Of a DNA stretch of 64,000 bases, positions 55,401 to 64,000 are shown in pieces. Numbering within the stretch: position 1 is the stretch's first letter; each line of letters opens with the position of its first letter. The notes beneath the pieces were generated by a model. The model searched no databases. It worked only from the letters and a program-made list of their open reading frames with translations, and had not been told where the DNA came from. The stretch comes from Bradyrhizobium sp. AZCC 1719. GTDB taxonomy: Bacteria > Pseudomonadota > Alphaproteobacteria > Rhizobiales > Xanthobacteraceae. Both the position numbers and the translations under genes were made by a program. Location: NCBI RefSeq assembly GCF_036924525.1, contig NZ_JAZHRU010000001.1, positions 3,315,001 to 3,379,000 on the forward strand, written 5' to 3'.

Positions 55401-58400
55401 ACATGGTGCCGGCCCGTATCGTGAAGCTTGAGCGGCTGCCGCTCACGGCGCACGGCAAGGTGGACCGCGAAGCGCTGCCGGCGCCCGAGATGCCCACTGC
55501 TGCGGCCGGACACGTCGCGCCGCGCACCGCGACCGAGGCGACGCTTGCCGCGATCTGGGCCGAGTTGCTTGGCCGGCCGCTCATTGGCGTTGACGACAAT
55601 TTCTTCGAGCTCGGCGGCGATTCGATCATCTCGCTGCAACTGGTTGGCCGCGCCCGGCAGGCGGGCCTCGTGATCGAACCGCGTGACGTTTTCCGGCACC
55701 AGACCTTGCAGGAGCTGGCGCGGGCCGCGCGCATCGAACGACCGGTGGAAGACGCGACTCCCGAGAAGGACCTCGAGAGCAGCGAGCATCCGCTGTTGCC
55801 GATCCAGGCGCGGTTCTTCAGCGAAGACGCCGGCGAACGTCATCACTGGAACCAGGCCGTCCTCTTGATGCCGAAGTCGCGGCTGGATTGGGCGACCGTG
55901 GAACGCGCGGTCGCCGCCGTTATCGCGCATCACGATGCCTTGCGTCTTGGCTTCAAGGAAGTCGATGGCGCTTGGCGTGCAACCTATGGCGCTGCGCCGG
56001 CAGCTTCGGAGTTTTTGTGGATTCGGAGCGGCATCCGCGATGCAGCCGAGGTGACGGCCGTCGCTTCCGCCGTCCAGGCGAGCCTGTCGCTGGCAGGACC
56101 ATTGCTGCGCGTGGTCGGCATGGATCTCGTTGACGGTAGCCAGCGGCTTCTCATCGTGGTGCACCATCTCGTCATCGACGGCGTGTCATGGCGCGTGCTG
56201 CTCGAAGACTTTGCGGCGACGTACGGGCAGTTTCAGCAAGGCGCAGCGTCGATCGCGCTGGCGAGGAGCCAATCCTGTGCGTCCTGGGGCGCGCGGTTGC
56301 AGGCATATAGCCGCACCGAAGAGCTGTCTGCCGAGTTGCCCTATTGGCTCGAACGACGTTCGCGCGCCGATCTACCCTGCGACGACGATCATGGTGGCGT
56401 CGACCGGGTTGCCGAGGGCGAGGAAATTTCGCTGGCATTCGATGCCGGGCTGACGACGCGGCTGCTCAAGGAAGCGCCGTCCGCCTACCGGACCCAGGTC
56501 AACGATCTGCTGCTGGCCGCATTGGCGCGGGCGGTATCGCGCTGGATCGGAATTGAGGACGTTGTCGTCGAGCTCGAAGGGCACGGCCGCGAGGACATCT
56601 TTTCCGGGGCAGACATTTCCCGCACGGTTGGCTGGTTCACCACCGCTTTCCCGGTGCGCTTGGCGGGCGGATCCGGCGACGACGCTTTGCTGATCAAATC
56701 CGTTAAAGAGGAGCTTCGGGCGATTCCCGCCCGCGGCTTGGGCTTCGGCGTATTGCGCTATCTCGGCGCCGAGACGCAGCGCCATGCGCTGGCCGCGCTG
56801 CCCGAGCCGCGCATCGTTTTCAACTATCTCGGCCAGTTCGATTCCAGCGTGGGTGAGGGCACGCCGTTCCGGCTTGCGCCTGAGAGCGCCGGGCCGTCGC
56901 GCAGCGACAGCGCGCCGCTTGGCCGCTGGCTGAGCATCAACGGCCAGGTGCGGGAAGGTCAGCTACGGTTGTCCTTCAGCTACGGCCGCAGGCGTTACCG
57001 GCGAGCTACGATCGAACGCCTCGCAGAGCATTATGCCGCGGCGCTGAGAGAACTCGTCGAGCATTGCACAAGTGGCGCCCGCGGCATCACGCCATCGGAC
57101 TTCGCGTTGTCGAATTTGAGCCAGGCCGATCTCGATCTCCTGGGAGCGACGATCGATTGCCGCGATATCGAAGACATCTATCCGCTGTCGCCGATGCAGC
57201 AGGGCATGCTTTTCCATGCGCTGCGCGACGGAGAAAGCGGCAACTACGTCAACCAGGTCGGTCTCGAAGTGCGAGGCCTCGATGCCGGCAGGTTGCGCGC
57301 AGCCTGGCACGAGGTGAGCGTGCGCCACGCGGTGCTGCGGACCGGCTTTGCCTGGCGCGAGTTGTCAGGCGCGGCCCAGCAAGTGGTCTATCGCCATGTG
57401 ACGCTGCCATTCGTGGAAGAAGACTGGCGCGAGCAGGCTGCAGCCATGGACCGCGGCGAACTCGATGCGGCGCTGGCGAAGGCGTCGCAGGCCGAGCGCG
57501 CTAGGGGATTCGACCTGTCGCAAGCGCCGTTGCAGCGCGTGCGGCTGATCCGGCTTGACGAAAACCGCCACTGGCTGATCTGGACGCATCACCATATCCT
57601 GCTGGACGGCTGGAGTTCGGCGCGTCTGGTTGCCGAGATACTGCAACATGAGCGCGGCCATCGTTTGCCTGCCGTGCAGGGCCGCTACCGCGACTACATC
57701 GCCTGGCTGCAACGGCAGGACCGCGACGCGTCCGGGACGTTCTGGCGCACGGCATTGGCGGAACTGGATGAGCCGGGTTTCCTGGCGGATACGCTGGGAG
57801 GACCTGCAGCCGCTGGTGCATCCGGCCATGGTTCGCTCGATCTGCTTCTCACTGCCGATCTGACTGCAAAATTGCACGCTTTTACAAAGCGCGAGCGCGT
57901 CACGCTGAACACCCTGTTGCAGGGCGCGTGGGCGCAATTGTTGCGCCGTCACACCGGCCGGCGCGTTGTCTGCTTCGGCGCGACGGTGTCGGGCAGGCCG
58001 GCAGAGATCGGCGGGTCCGAGGAAATGGTGGGTCTGTTCATCAACACCCTGCCGGTCGTGGATCGGGCAAACCCGCAAACTGATTTGGGTACGTGGCTTC
58101 GGGACCTGCAGGAACGTAACATCGATCTGCGCGATCACGGCTGGATGCCGCTCTACGAGATCCAGCGCCTCGCCGGACGATCGGGCCGGCCGTTGTTCGA
58201 CAATATCCTGGTGTTCGAGAACTATCCGATCGATCAGGCGCTGCGCGGAGAGAACGAAAGCGGTCGCCGGTTCGGGCGGGTCGAGCAGGTTTCAATCACC
58301 AACTATGCGCTGACGGTGGCGGTATTCGCCAAGACCGACGGCATCAATCTCGGTTTCCGCTACGACCGAGCCCGGTTCGATGAAGATCAGATCAGATATC

Positions 58401-61400
58401 TGCAGCTCACGCTGTCGCGGCTCCTTGCCGAGATCGTAGCCGACGCCTCCCGACCGCTGGGTGAGCTCAGCGGGCTCGATGCCGATGAGACGCGGAAGGT
58501 GCTCGGCTGGAGCGGTGGCTTTGCCAAGGCTCCGAACGTTGGCAACAGTATCGTCGCTCAGATCGAGGCTCGTGCGGCTGCTTCGCCATCCGCTATTGCG
58601 TTGGTATTTGGCGACCAGGAGGTCAGCTATGGGGATCTGAACGCTCGCGCCAATCGTCTGGCGCGGCGGCTGCAAGCCCACGGAATCGGCCGCGACCGGT
58701 TGGTCGGGCTCGCACTGGAGCGCAGTGTCGAGTTGATCGTCGGGGTTCTGGCGGTGATGAAAGCCGGCGGAGCCTATCTGCCGCTCGATCCCGATTATCC
58801 GCCAGACCGCCTTCTGCATATGCTGCGCGATAGCGGAGCTGCGCTGGTGCTGACACAAAGCCGGTTAGTAGAGCGCCTTGCGCCGGTGATCGCGGACGCT
58901 GCCGTCGAGGCCTGGCCGATCGATGAAGCGACGAGGGCACCGACCGGTGAGCCGGTCCGCAATCTCGAGATGGCGCTGCACCCGGATAGCTTGGCCTATG
59001 TGATCTATACGTCGGGATCGACGGGCGTCCCTAAGGGCGTCGCGTGCACGCACGGTGCGCTGGCCGCGCGGCTTGGCTGGATGCAGGCGGAGTATCGCCT
59101 CGGTGCCGGCGAGACCTTGCTGCAGAAAACGCCATTCAGTTTCGACGTCTCGGTCTGGGAGATCCTCTGGCCGCTCGCGACCGGCGCACGGCTTGCGATT
59201 GCGGCGCCGGGCGCGCATCGCGAACCGCGGCTTCTGGTCGATGCCATCATCGCCCACGACGTGACGACACTGCATTTCGTGCCCCAGATGCTCGAACATT
59301 TTGTTGCCGAGTCTGAGGCGAAACGCTGCGTCAGCCTCAAGCGCCTGTTTGCCGGCGGCGAAGCCTTGTCGGCGGAACTGAAGGCGCGTGCGCTCGCAGC
59401 CTTCCCCAACGTGCGTTTCGACAATCGCTACGGGCCGACGGAAGCCTTGATCAATGCCACGTTCTGGAATTGTCGCGACGATGGCGCGGGGCGGGTGCCG
59501 ATCGGACGGCCGATTCCGGGCACGGTCATTCGGATCCTCGATATCGACCTGAACATGGTCCCGGCCGGCGTGACCGGTGAATTGTTCATTGGCGGGGCAG
59601 GACTGGCGCGGGGCTACTGGCGACGTCAGGCGCTGACGGCGGAACGCTTCCTTCCCGATCCCTTCGGTGGCCCTGGCGGGCGGCTATATCGAACGGGCGA
59701 TCTGGCGCGTTGGCGCGCCGACGGCGCGATCGAATATGTCGGGCGGTCCGATCATCAGATCAAGATCCGCGGCTTTCGTATCGAGCTCGGAGAGATCGAG
59801 GCGCGGCTGCTCGATCAACCCGGTGTCCGCGCTGCGGTGGTGGTGGCGCGCGAAGTCGGACTGGGCCGCCAGCTCATCGGATACGTCAGTGGCGCGAGTG
59901 AACTGAAGGAACAGGTCCTGCGGACGGCGCTGTCGGCCGTTCTGCCTGATTACATGGTGCCGTCGCGGATCGCAGTGCTGGAGCGGCTGCCGCTGGCGCC
60001 GAACGGCAAGATCGACCGCCAGGCGCTCCCGGCGCCCGACGCCGCGTCCACGGGTGCGCAGCACGAGGCTCCGCGCACGCCGGCCGAATTGGCACTCGCG
60101 GCGATCTGGGCCGAACTGCTTGGCCGGCCTGCTGTCGGCCTTGCCGATAATTTCTTCGAGCTCGGCGGCGATTCGATCATCTCGCTGCAGATGGTGAGCC
60201 GGGCCCGTCGCGCCGGTTACCTGATCGAACCGCGCGACGTGTTTCAGCATCAGACGCTCGAAGCGTTGGCGCTGGCCGCGCGTGCCGAGCAGCGCAGCGA
60301 AACGCTCGCCGATCAGGGGCAGGTCACCGGCCCGCACTCATTGCTGCCGATCCAGGCGCGGTTCTTTGCAGAGGACCTGGGAAAGCGCGATCACTGGAAC
60401 CAGGCGGTGCTGCTGCGGCCGAGAGATCATCTCGATTGGGAGATGATGCGGCGCGCGATGGCGGCCGTGGTCGATCATCACGACGCGCTACGGCTTCGCT
60501 TCGAGGAAGCCGAAGGAACGTGGCGTGCAGAGCACGGCCCTGCACCCGCCGCCGCGGATCTGCTTTGGATACGAAGCGCGCCCGACGGCGAAGCCGTGAC
60601 GGCGTTGGCAGCATCAGTGCAGGCAAGTCTTTCGATATCGAGGGGGCCGCTGCTGCGGGCGGTCGGGATCGACGTTGCCGATGGCACTCAGCGTCTCCTC
60701 ATCGTGATCCATCATCTGGTGGTCGACGGCGTGTCGTGGCGGATTCTGCTGGAAGACGTCGCCGCCGCATATGCTCAGCTAGTGAACGGCGGCGCGGCGG
60801 TTGCGCTTCCGGCGAAGAGCCATGCCTACGCCGTGTGGGGCAAGCGGCTGAAAGATCATGCAGCATCGCCCGAACTGGCGACTGAATTGTCCTATTGGAT
60901 CGATCGCCGTGCGAACGCGGATATTCCCTGCGACAACGACCATGGCGGCGGCGACTATGTCGCCGATGCCGATGAAGTCTTGCTTACGTTCGAACGGGAA
61001 TTGACGCAGCGCCTGCTGACGGATGCGCCGTCCGCCTATCGTACGCAGATCAACGATCTTCTTCTCGCCGGCCTTGTACGCGCCGTCTGGCAATGGAGCG
61101 GACAGGACGATGTGCTGGTCGAGCTGGAAGGCCACGGCCGCGAGGACCTGTTCGGCGATCTCGACATCTCGCGCACCGTCGGCTGGTTCACCACCGCCTT
61201 TCCCGTGCGGCTGGCTGGTGGATCGCAAAACCCTTCGTCACTCATCAAGACTGTGAAGGAGGAACTTCGTGGCATTCCCGGCCGCGGGCTCGGTTATGGC
61301 GTATTGCGCTATCTCGGCTCCGAAGAGCAGCGCGCGGCGCTGGCTGACATTGCCGAGCCGAAGCTTGTCTTCAACTATCTCGGCCAGATCGACGGCGGTG

Positions 61401-64000
61401 TCGACGACGCGGCATTGTTCGCCATGGCATCGGAAAGCGCGGGTCCCTCGCGTGACGCATCGAGCCCGTTGCGGCGCTGGCTCAGCGTGAATGGCACCGT
61501 GCGCGAAGGCCAGTTGCGGCTCTCGTTCGGCTTCGGTCGAAAGCGCTACCGGCGGGAAACGGTCGAACGATTGGCCGGGCTGTACGACGTGGCGTTGCGC
61601 GAACTGGTCGATCACTGCACCAGCGGCGCCTGCGGCGTGACGCCGTCGGATGTAGCATTGTCGGGCCTTGGCCAGGCCGATCTCGACAGGCTGGAGTTGG
61701 ATTGGCGAGAGATCGAGGACATCTATCCGTTGTCGCCGATGCAGGAGGGCATGCTGTTCCATGCGATGCACGACGGCGAGAGTGGGCTTTACGTCAATCA
61801 GGTTGCCGCGGAAGTGCGCGGTCTCGATGCCGGAAAGCTCCATCGCGCCTGGCAGGCGGTCAGCGATCGCCATGCGGTGCTGAGAACCGGCTTCGTCTGG
61901 CGCGATCTTTCCGGCTCGCCGCAACAGATTGTCTATCGTCGTGCTGAGGTGCCGTTCGTCGAGGAGGACTGGCGCGCGCGGCCTGCGGCGTCCGAGCCGT
62001 CGCAGTTGGAGGCTGCGCTGGGCGAAGTCTCGCTGCGCGAGCGGGTCGAAGGGTTTGACCTGTCGAAGCCGCCCCTGCAGCGGGTGCGGCTGATCCGGCT
62101 CGGAGAAGATCGTCATTGGCTGATCTGGACCCACCATCACATCCTTCTCGACGGATGGAGCTCGGCGCGGTTGATCGCCGAGGTGATGCAGCACAATGGC
62201 GACGGCCGGTTACCTGCGTTGCAACGCCGCTATCGCGACTACATCGGTTGGCTGCAGAGCCGGGACAGCGATGCATCGGCGGCGTTCTGGCGCAATGCCA
62301 TGGCGAAGCTGGAAGAACCGAGCTTCCTGTCAGGCGGTTCGACCGAATATGCCGACGCGGAGTCGCCCGGTCACGGCATGCTCGCGCTGGAGCTGGATGT
62401 TGCCGCGACTGAACGCCTGCAGCAATTTGCTGCGCGTGAGCGTGTGACGCTGAACACGCTGGTGCAAGCGGCTTGGGCGCAACTGCTACGGCAATATACC
62501 GGGCAGGGAACGGTTTGCTTCGGTGTCACCGTATCAGGCAGGCCGCCGGAACTGGCCGGCGCCGAGGACATGGTGGGCCTGTTCATCAACACCTTGCCTG
62601 TTATCGACGATGTCGGTCCGCAGCAGAAAGTCGGCGCATGGCTGCGCGACCTGCAGGATCGCAATCTGACCTTGCGCGAATACGGCTGGACGCCGCTCTA
62701 CGAGATCCAGCGCCTGGCGGGACGTCCCGGGCGGCCGCTGTTCGACAGCATCCTGGTGTTTGAGAATTATCCGGTCGACCACGCGCTGATGGGGAAAGAT
62801 GGACAGATCCGTGTCGGCGAGACCAGGATCGTCGAGACCAGCAACTATCCGCTGTTCGCCAGCATCGGCCTCGATGAGCGGCTGCGGTTGGTGTTCAACT
62901 ATCAGCGCAGGCACTTTGATGAGGCGCAGATCGCGCGGCTGCAGCGCGCCTTTGTGCGGCTGATGGAGGCGTTGAGTATCGATGCCGATCGGCCTGTCGG
63001 CATGATCGCAGCCAGCGATCCGGCCGATGATGCGCTGCTCTCCCGAGCGAACGACACGCGCCGCGATGAGCTGCGCCGGGGAATTGTCGAGCAGCTCGAG
63101 GCGCAGGTCGATCAATCGCCTGACACGATCGCGCTGGTGTTTGGCGATGAGGCATTAAGTTACGCCGCGCTGAACGCGCGCGCCAATCGGCTAGCGCGGC
63201 GGCTGCGCGATCGCGGCGTCGGAACCGACGCGGTGGTGGGGCTGGCGCTGGAGCGCGGCGTCGAGATGATGGTCGCGCTGCTGGCGGTCTTGAAGGCGGG
63301 CGGGGCCTATCTGCCGCTCGATCCGGACTACCCGGCGGAGCGGCTGGCGCACATGCTGCGCGACAGCGGCGCTGCGCTGGTGCTGACGCAACGGACGCTG
63401 CTGGAGCAGTTCTCTCCGGTGCTGGAGGAGACCAGCGCCGAGGCTTGGCTGCTTGACGAGCAGCAGCACGAAGACGGCGAGGGCGGTGATGTCGGCAATC
63501 TTGATGTCGCTGTCCACCCCGAAAGCCTGGCTTATGTGATCTACACCTCCGGCTCGACCGGCCTGCCCAAGGGCGTGATGGTCCGCCATGATGCGGTGAC
63601 AAACTTTCTGGCGACGATGGCGGATTGGCCGGGTCTTACGCACGAGGACCGCGTACTCGGCTTGACCTCGCTGTCGTTCGACATTGCGGTGCTGGAACTG
63701 TGGCTACCGCTCACGCTCGGGGCATGCGTGGTGCTGGCGGATCGCGCGGCGGCGCATGATCCGGCCCGGCTCAAGGCGATAGTAGCCGCGCAGGGCGTCA
63801 CCATGATCCAGGCGACGCCCTCGACCTGGCGGATGCTGCTCGATCATGAGGGCCCGTCGTTGCCGGCAAGCTGCCGCGTGCTGTGCGGCGGCGAGGCACT
63901 GGCGCCAGATCTGGCGCGGCGGCTGGTGGCGCAAGCGGGTGAGGTCTGGAATTTGTACGGCCCGACCGAGACCACGGTGTGGTCGGCCCGCCACCGCCTC
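52469..64000 (+). CDS. NRPS3: C-A-PCP-E-C-A(Ser-like)-PCP-E-C-A(Gly)..., partial
   Basis: ATG 52469 overlaps the NRPS2 stop by eight bases, and the frame is open to the window end (3844 residues seen). Module 1: C (HHIVADGWS, 183), A (YTSGSTGVPKG, 660; code D-G-E-G-S-G-G-V-T, unassigned), PCP Ser1052, E (HHLVIDGVSW, 1232). Module 2: C (HHILLDGWSS, 1708), A (2180; code D-V-W-H-F-G-R-I-N, first half as in serine codes), PCP Ser2569, E (HHLVVDGVSW, 2748). Module 3: C (HHILLDGWSS, 3223) and an A domain (3692) with the same glycine code as NRPS2, cut by the edge. Two E domains imply D residues at both earlier positions. Confidence 0.92.
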   Translation, partial: MNDIAATQKQQLRDISGRLMRLDASKQQAFLTQLAAKGVNLAMLPIARQEKTRAPLSFAQSRLWFLWRMDPDSAAYNISATVRVRGQLQRHALQQAFDALVARHSALRTVFRQEGKEAEQVVLDPQPFALRHVSLDGDDREQQAYLLARQEASRPFDLEAGPLMRAALLRLEEDDHFLVVSLHHIVADGWSMGVLVDEFWRLYAAFAGGEAPALPEPDIEYADYACWQRLWMSAVDGERQVNYRTARLKDPAVLQLPIDRARPAVPDLAGAALRMALDPALAEGLRALARRHQTTLFVVLLASFKLLLYRYTGQSDISVGVPVANRHRDETHGVIGLFVNTQVLRTQLDGRAAIADFIASVHSATIEAQENQDLPFERLLEILQPKRSLSQNPLFQVLYNHQRRRVSGNPPDRTGLQIEKLDAEVDTVKFDLALDSEEGPAGEIRAIFTYATALFEPATVERLASHWITILNTMVQDGAQSVAGVALLSAQELATLQEWNGAGAGMAAPFTPVHQTVARLAAETPDAPALIFGDNVISYAELDRRANRLAHRLIRSGVSPSDLVGISARRSPSLVVALLAILKTGAAYLPLDPEHPAKRQVGTMHDAGVRFVLVDLEGSALTALPSGIAAIPLDASDLGREAENDPGVAVEATSLAYVIYTSGSTGVPKGVAVEHGPFAMHCEVTAGLYDMDRYSRELHFLSFTFDGAHERLWTALTCGAALVMRDENLWSAEQTLEVLRKQRVTNAGFPPAYLQQLADFAAWRGDPPPVGLYSFGGEAMPKAGFDKVKRALKPRTLINGYGPTETVVTPLVWKVDASEEIEGNYAPIGRPVGRRAAYILDGDLNIVPVGVTGELFIGGEGLARGYWQRAGLTAERFIPDPFGAPGARLYRTGDLARWRADGVIEYVGRSDHQVKIRGFRIELGEIEAWLMRQPAVRSAVVVAREAGVTSQLVGYVAGEGAFDEAAMRAALSDELPDYMVPARIVKLERLPLTAHGKVDREALPAPEMPTAAAGHVAPRTATEATLAAIWAELLGRPLIGVDDNFFELGGDSIISLQLVGRARQAGLVIEPRDVFRHQTLQELARAARIERPVEDATPEKDLESSEHPLLPIQARFFSEDAGERHHWNQAVLLMPKSRLDWATVERAVAAVIAHHDALRLGFKEVDGAWRATYGAAPAASEFLWIRSGIRDAAEVTAVASAVQASLSLAGPLLRVVGMDLVDGSQRLLIVVHHLVIDGVSWRVLLEDFAATYGQFQQGAASIALARSQSCASWGARLQAYSRTEELSAELPYWLERRSRADLPCDDDHGGVDRVAEGEEISLAFDAGLTTRLLKEAPSAYRTQVNDLLLAALARAVSRWIGIEDVVVELEGHGREDIFSGADISRTVGWFTTAFPVRLAGGSGDDALLIKSVKEELRAIPARGLGFGVLRYLGAETQRHALAALPEPRIVFNYLGQFDSSVGEGTPFRLAPESAGPSRSDSAPLGRWLSINGQVREGQLRLSFSYGRRRYRRATIERLAEHYAAALRELVEHCTSGARGITPSDFALSNLSQADLDLLGATIDCRDIEDIYPLSPMQQGMLFHALRDGESGNYVNQVGLEVRGLDAGRLRAAWHEVSVRHAVLRTGFAWRELSGAAQQVVYRHVTLPFVEEDWREQAAAMDRGELDAALAKASQAERARGFDLSQAPLQRVRLIRLDENRHWLIWTHHHILLDGWSSARLVAEILQHERGHRLPAVQGRYRDYIAWLQRQDRDASGTFWRTALAELDEPGFLADTLGGPAAAGASGHGSLDLLLTADLTAKLHAFTKRERVTLNTLLQGAWAQLLRRHTGRRVVCFGATVSGRPAEIGGSEEMVGLFINTLPVVDRANPQTDLGTWLRDLQERNIDLRDHGWMPLYEIQRLAGRSGRPLFDNILVFENYPIDQALRGENESGRRFGRVEQVSITNYALTVAVFAKTDGINLGFRYDRARFDEDQIRYLQLTLSRLLAEIVADASRPLGELSGLDADETRKVLGWSGGFAKAPNVGNSIVAQIEARAAASPSAIALVFGDQEVSYGDLNARANRLARRLQAHGIGRDRLVGLALERSVELIVGVLAVMKAGGAYLPLDPDYPPDRLLHMLRDSGAALVLTQSRLVERLAPVIADAAVEAWPIDEATRAPTGEPVRNLEMALHPDSLAYVIYTSGSTGVPKGVACTHGALAARLGWMQAEYRLGAGETLLQKTPFSFDVSVWEILWPLATGARLAIAAPGAHREPRLLVDAIIAHDVTTLHFVPQMLEHFVAESEAKRCVSLKRLFAGGEALSAELKARALAAFPNVRFDNRYGPTEALINATFWNCRDDGAGRVPIGRPIPGTVIRILDIDLNMVPAGVTGELFIGGAGLARGYWRRQALTAERFLPDPFGGPGGRLYRTGDLARWRADGAIEYVGRSDHQIKIRGFRIELGEIEARLLDQPGVRAAVVVAREVGLGRQLIGYVSGASELKEQVLRTALSAVLPDYMVPSRIAVLERLPLAPNGKIDRQALPAPDAASTGAQHEAPRTPAELALAAIWAELLGRPAVGLADNFFELGGDSIISLQMVSRARRAGYLIEPRDVFQHQTLEALALAARAEQRSETLADQGQVTGPHSLLPIQARFFAEDLGKRDHWNQAVLLRPRDHLDWEMMRRAMAAVVDHHDALRLRFEEAEGTWRAEHGPAPAAADLLWIRSAPDGEAVTALAASVQASLSISRGPLLRAVGIDVADGTQRLLIVIHHLVVDGVSWRILLEDVAAAYAQLVNGGAAVALPAKSHAYAVWGKRLKDHAASPELATELSYWIDRRANADIPCDNDHGGGDYVADADEVLLTFERELTQRLLTDAPSAYRTQINDLLLAGLVRAVWQWSGQDDVLVELEGHGREDLFGDLDISRTVGWFTTAFPVRLAGGSQNPSSLIKTVKEELRGIPGRGLGYGVLRYLGSEEQRAALADIAEPKLVFNYLGQIDGGVDDAALFAMASESAGPSRDASSPLRRWLSVNGTVREGQLRLSFGFGRKRYRRETVERLAGLYDVALRELVDHCTSGACGVTPSDVALSGLGQADLDRLELDWREIEDIYPLSPMQEGMLFHAMHDGESGLYVNQVAAEVRGLDAGKLHRAWQAVSDRHAVLRTGFVWRDLSGSPQQIVYRRAEVPFVEEDWRARPAASEPSQLEAALGEVSLRERVEGFDLSKPPLQRVRLIRLGEDRHWLIWTHHHILLDGWSSARLIAEVMQHNGDGRLPALQRRYRDYIGWLQSRDSDASAAFWRNAMAKLEEPSFLSGGSTEYADAESPGHGMLALELDVAATERLQQFAARERVTLNTLVQAAWAQLLRQYTGQGTVCFGVTVSGRPPELAGAEDMVGLFINTLPVIDDVGPQQKVGAWLRDLQDRNLTLREYGWTPLYEIQRLAGRPGRPLFDSILVFENYPVDHALMGKDGQIRVGETRIVETSNYPLFASIGLDERLRLVFNYQRRHFDEAQIARLQRAFVRLMEALSIDADRPVGMIAASDPADDALLSRANDTRRDELRRGIVEQLEAQVDQSPDTIALVFGDEALSYAALNARANRLARRLRDRGVGTDAVVGLALERGVEMMVALLAVLKAGGAYLPLDPDYPAERLAHMLRDSGAALVLTQRTLLEQFSPVLEETSAEAWLLDEQQHEDGEGGDVGNLDVAVHPESLAYVIYTSGSTGLPKGVMVRHDAVTNFLATMADWPGLTHEDRVLGLTSLSFDIAVLELWLPLTLGACVVLADRAAAHDPARLKAIVAAQGVTMIQATPSTWRMLLDHEGPSLPASCRVLCGGEALAPDLARRLVAQAGEVWNLYGPTETTVWSARHRL
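63098..64000. repeat. Near-identical Gly adenylation segment, copy 2 (runs off the edge)
   Basis: This is the partner of 50680-51582, lying in the third module of NRPS3. The duplication may extend beyond the window, so its full length is unknown. The left boundary lies a few codons before the first A-domain core motif. Confidence 0.85.

Noticed and set aside
1..64000. CRISPR array, rRNA operon or additional tRNAs
   Set aside because: No regularly spaced direct repeats, no rRNA sequence and no second cloverleaf were found while reading both strands.

Overview
The window looks like chromosome of a Bradyrhizobium-type alphaproteobacterium (Nitrobacteraceae). The grounds are high GC, families typical of that group (DUF1236, DUF6894, TIGR02301, PPDK with a Lys/Ala-rich leader), several families of intergenic palindromic repeats that I recognise from Bradyrhizobium and relatives, and Irr-type iron control elements. 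This assignment is by pattern recognition; no search was run.

Positions 1-29491 are ordinary core genome: an S49 peptidase, glyQS plus a methyltransferase, a DUF1236 protein, a DUF3096 protein, PPDK, a SleB-type cell wall hydrolase, an MFS transporter broken by a one-base frameshift, an acrylyl-CoA reductase-like oxidoreductase, a large DUF2339 membrane protein, a tyrosine phosphatase, a tight reverse-strand operon (ygfZ, tag, HD hydrolase), dihydroorotase, a reverse-strand run (NUDIX, TIGR02301, HAD), an SRAP protein and a second reverse-strand operon (tsaC-type synthase, FAD-linked oxidase, GNAT, NUDIX). The core stretch ends at a complete tRNA-Pro(CGG) gene.

Positions 29492-64000 are an accessory region holding a large nonribosomal peptide locus that runs off the right edge. 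In order it has an M20 amidohydrolase, two tandem ICE/Irr-like operators, a TonB-dependent siderophore receptor with a terminator, then one long forward operon: mbtH, a type II thioesterase, a SyrP-like Fe(II)/2-oxoglutarate hydroxylase and giant NRPS genes. NRPS1 is FAAL-ACP-C-A(Asp)-PCP-E-C-A-PCP. NRPS2 is C-A(Phe-like)-PCP-C-A(Gly)-PCP, split by a one-base frameshift inside its second C domain, which carries a dual condensation/epimerization motif. NRPS3 is C-A-PCP-E-C-A(Ser-like)-PCP-E-C-A(Gly)... and is open to the window end.

The inferred product is an N-acylated, iron-regulated lipopeptide siderophore: fatty acid, D-(beta-hydroxy)Asp, X, (D-)Phe-like, Gly, D-X, D-Ser-like, Gly, then unseen residues. 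The receptor would import it, MbtH would assist the A domains, the thioesterase would clear misloaded carriers, and the SyrP-like enzyme would make the beta-hydroxyaspartate iron ligand. I do not recognise this module order from any described siderophore. The second Gly adenylation domain is almost a copy of the first, which suggests recent domain duplication inside the assembly line.
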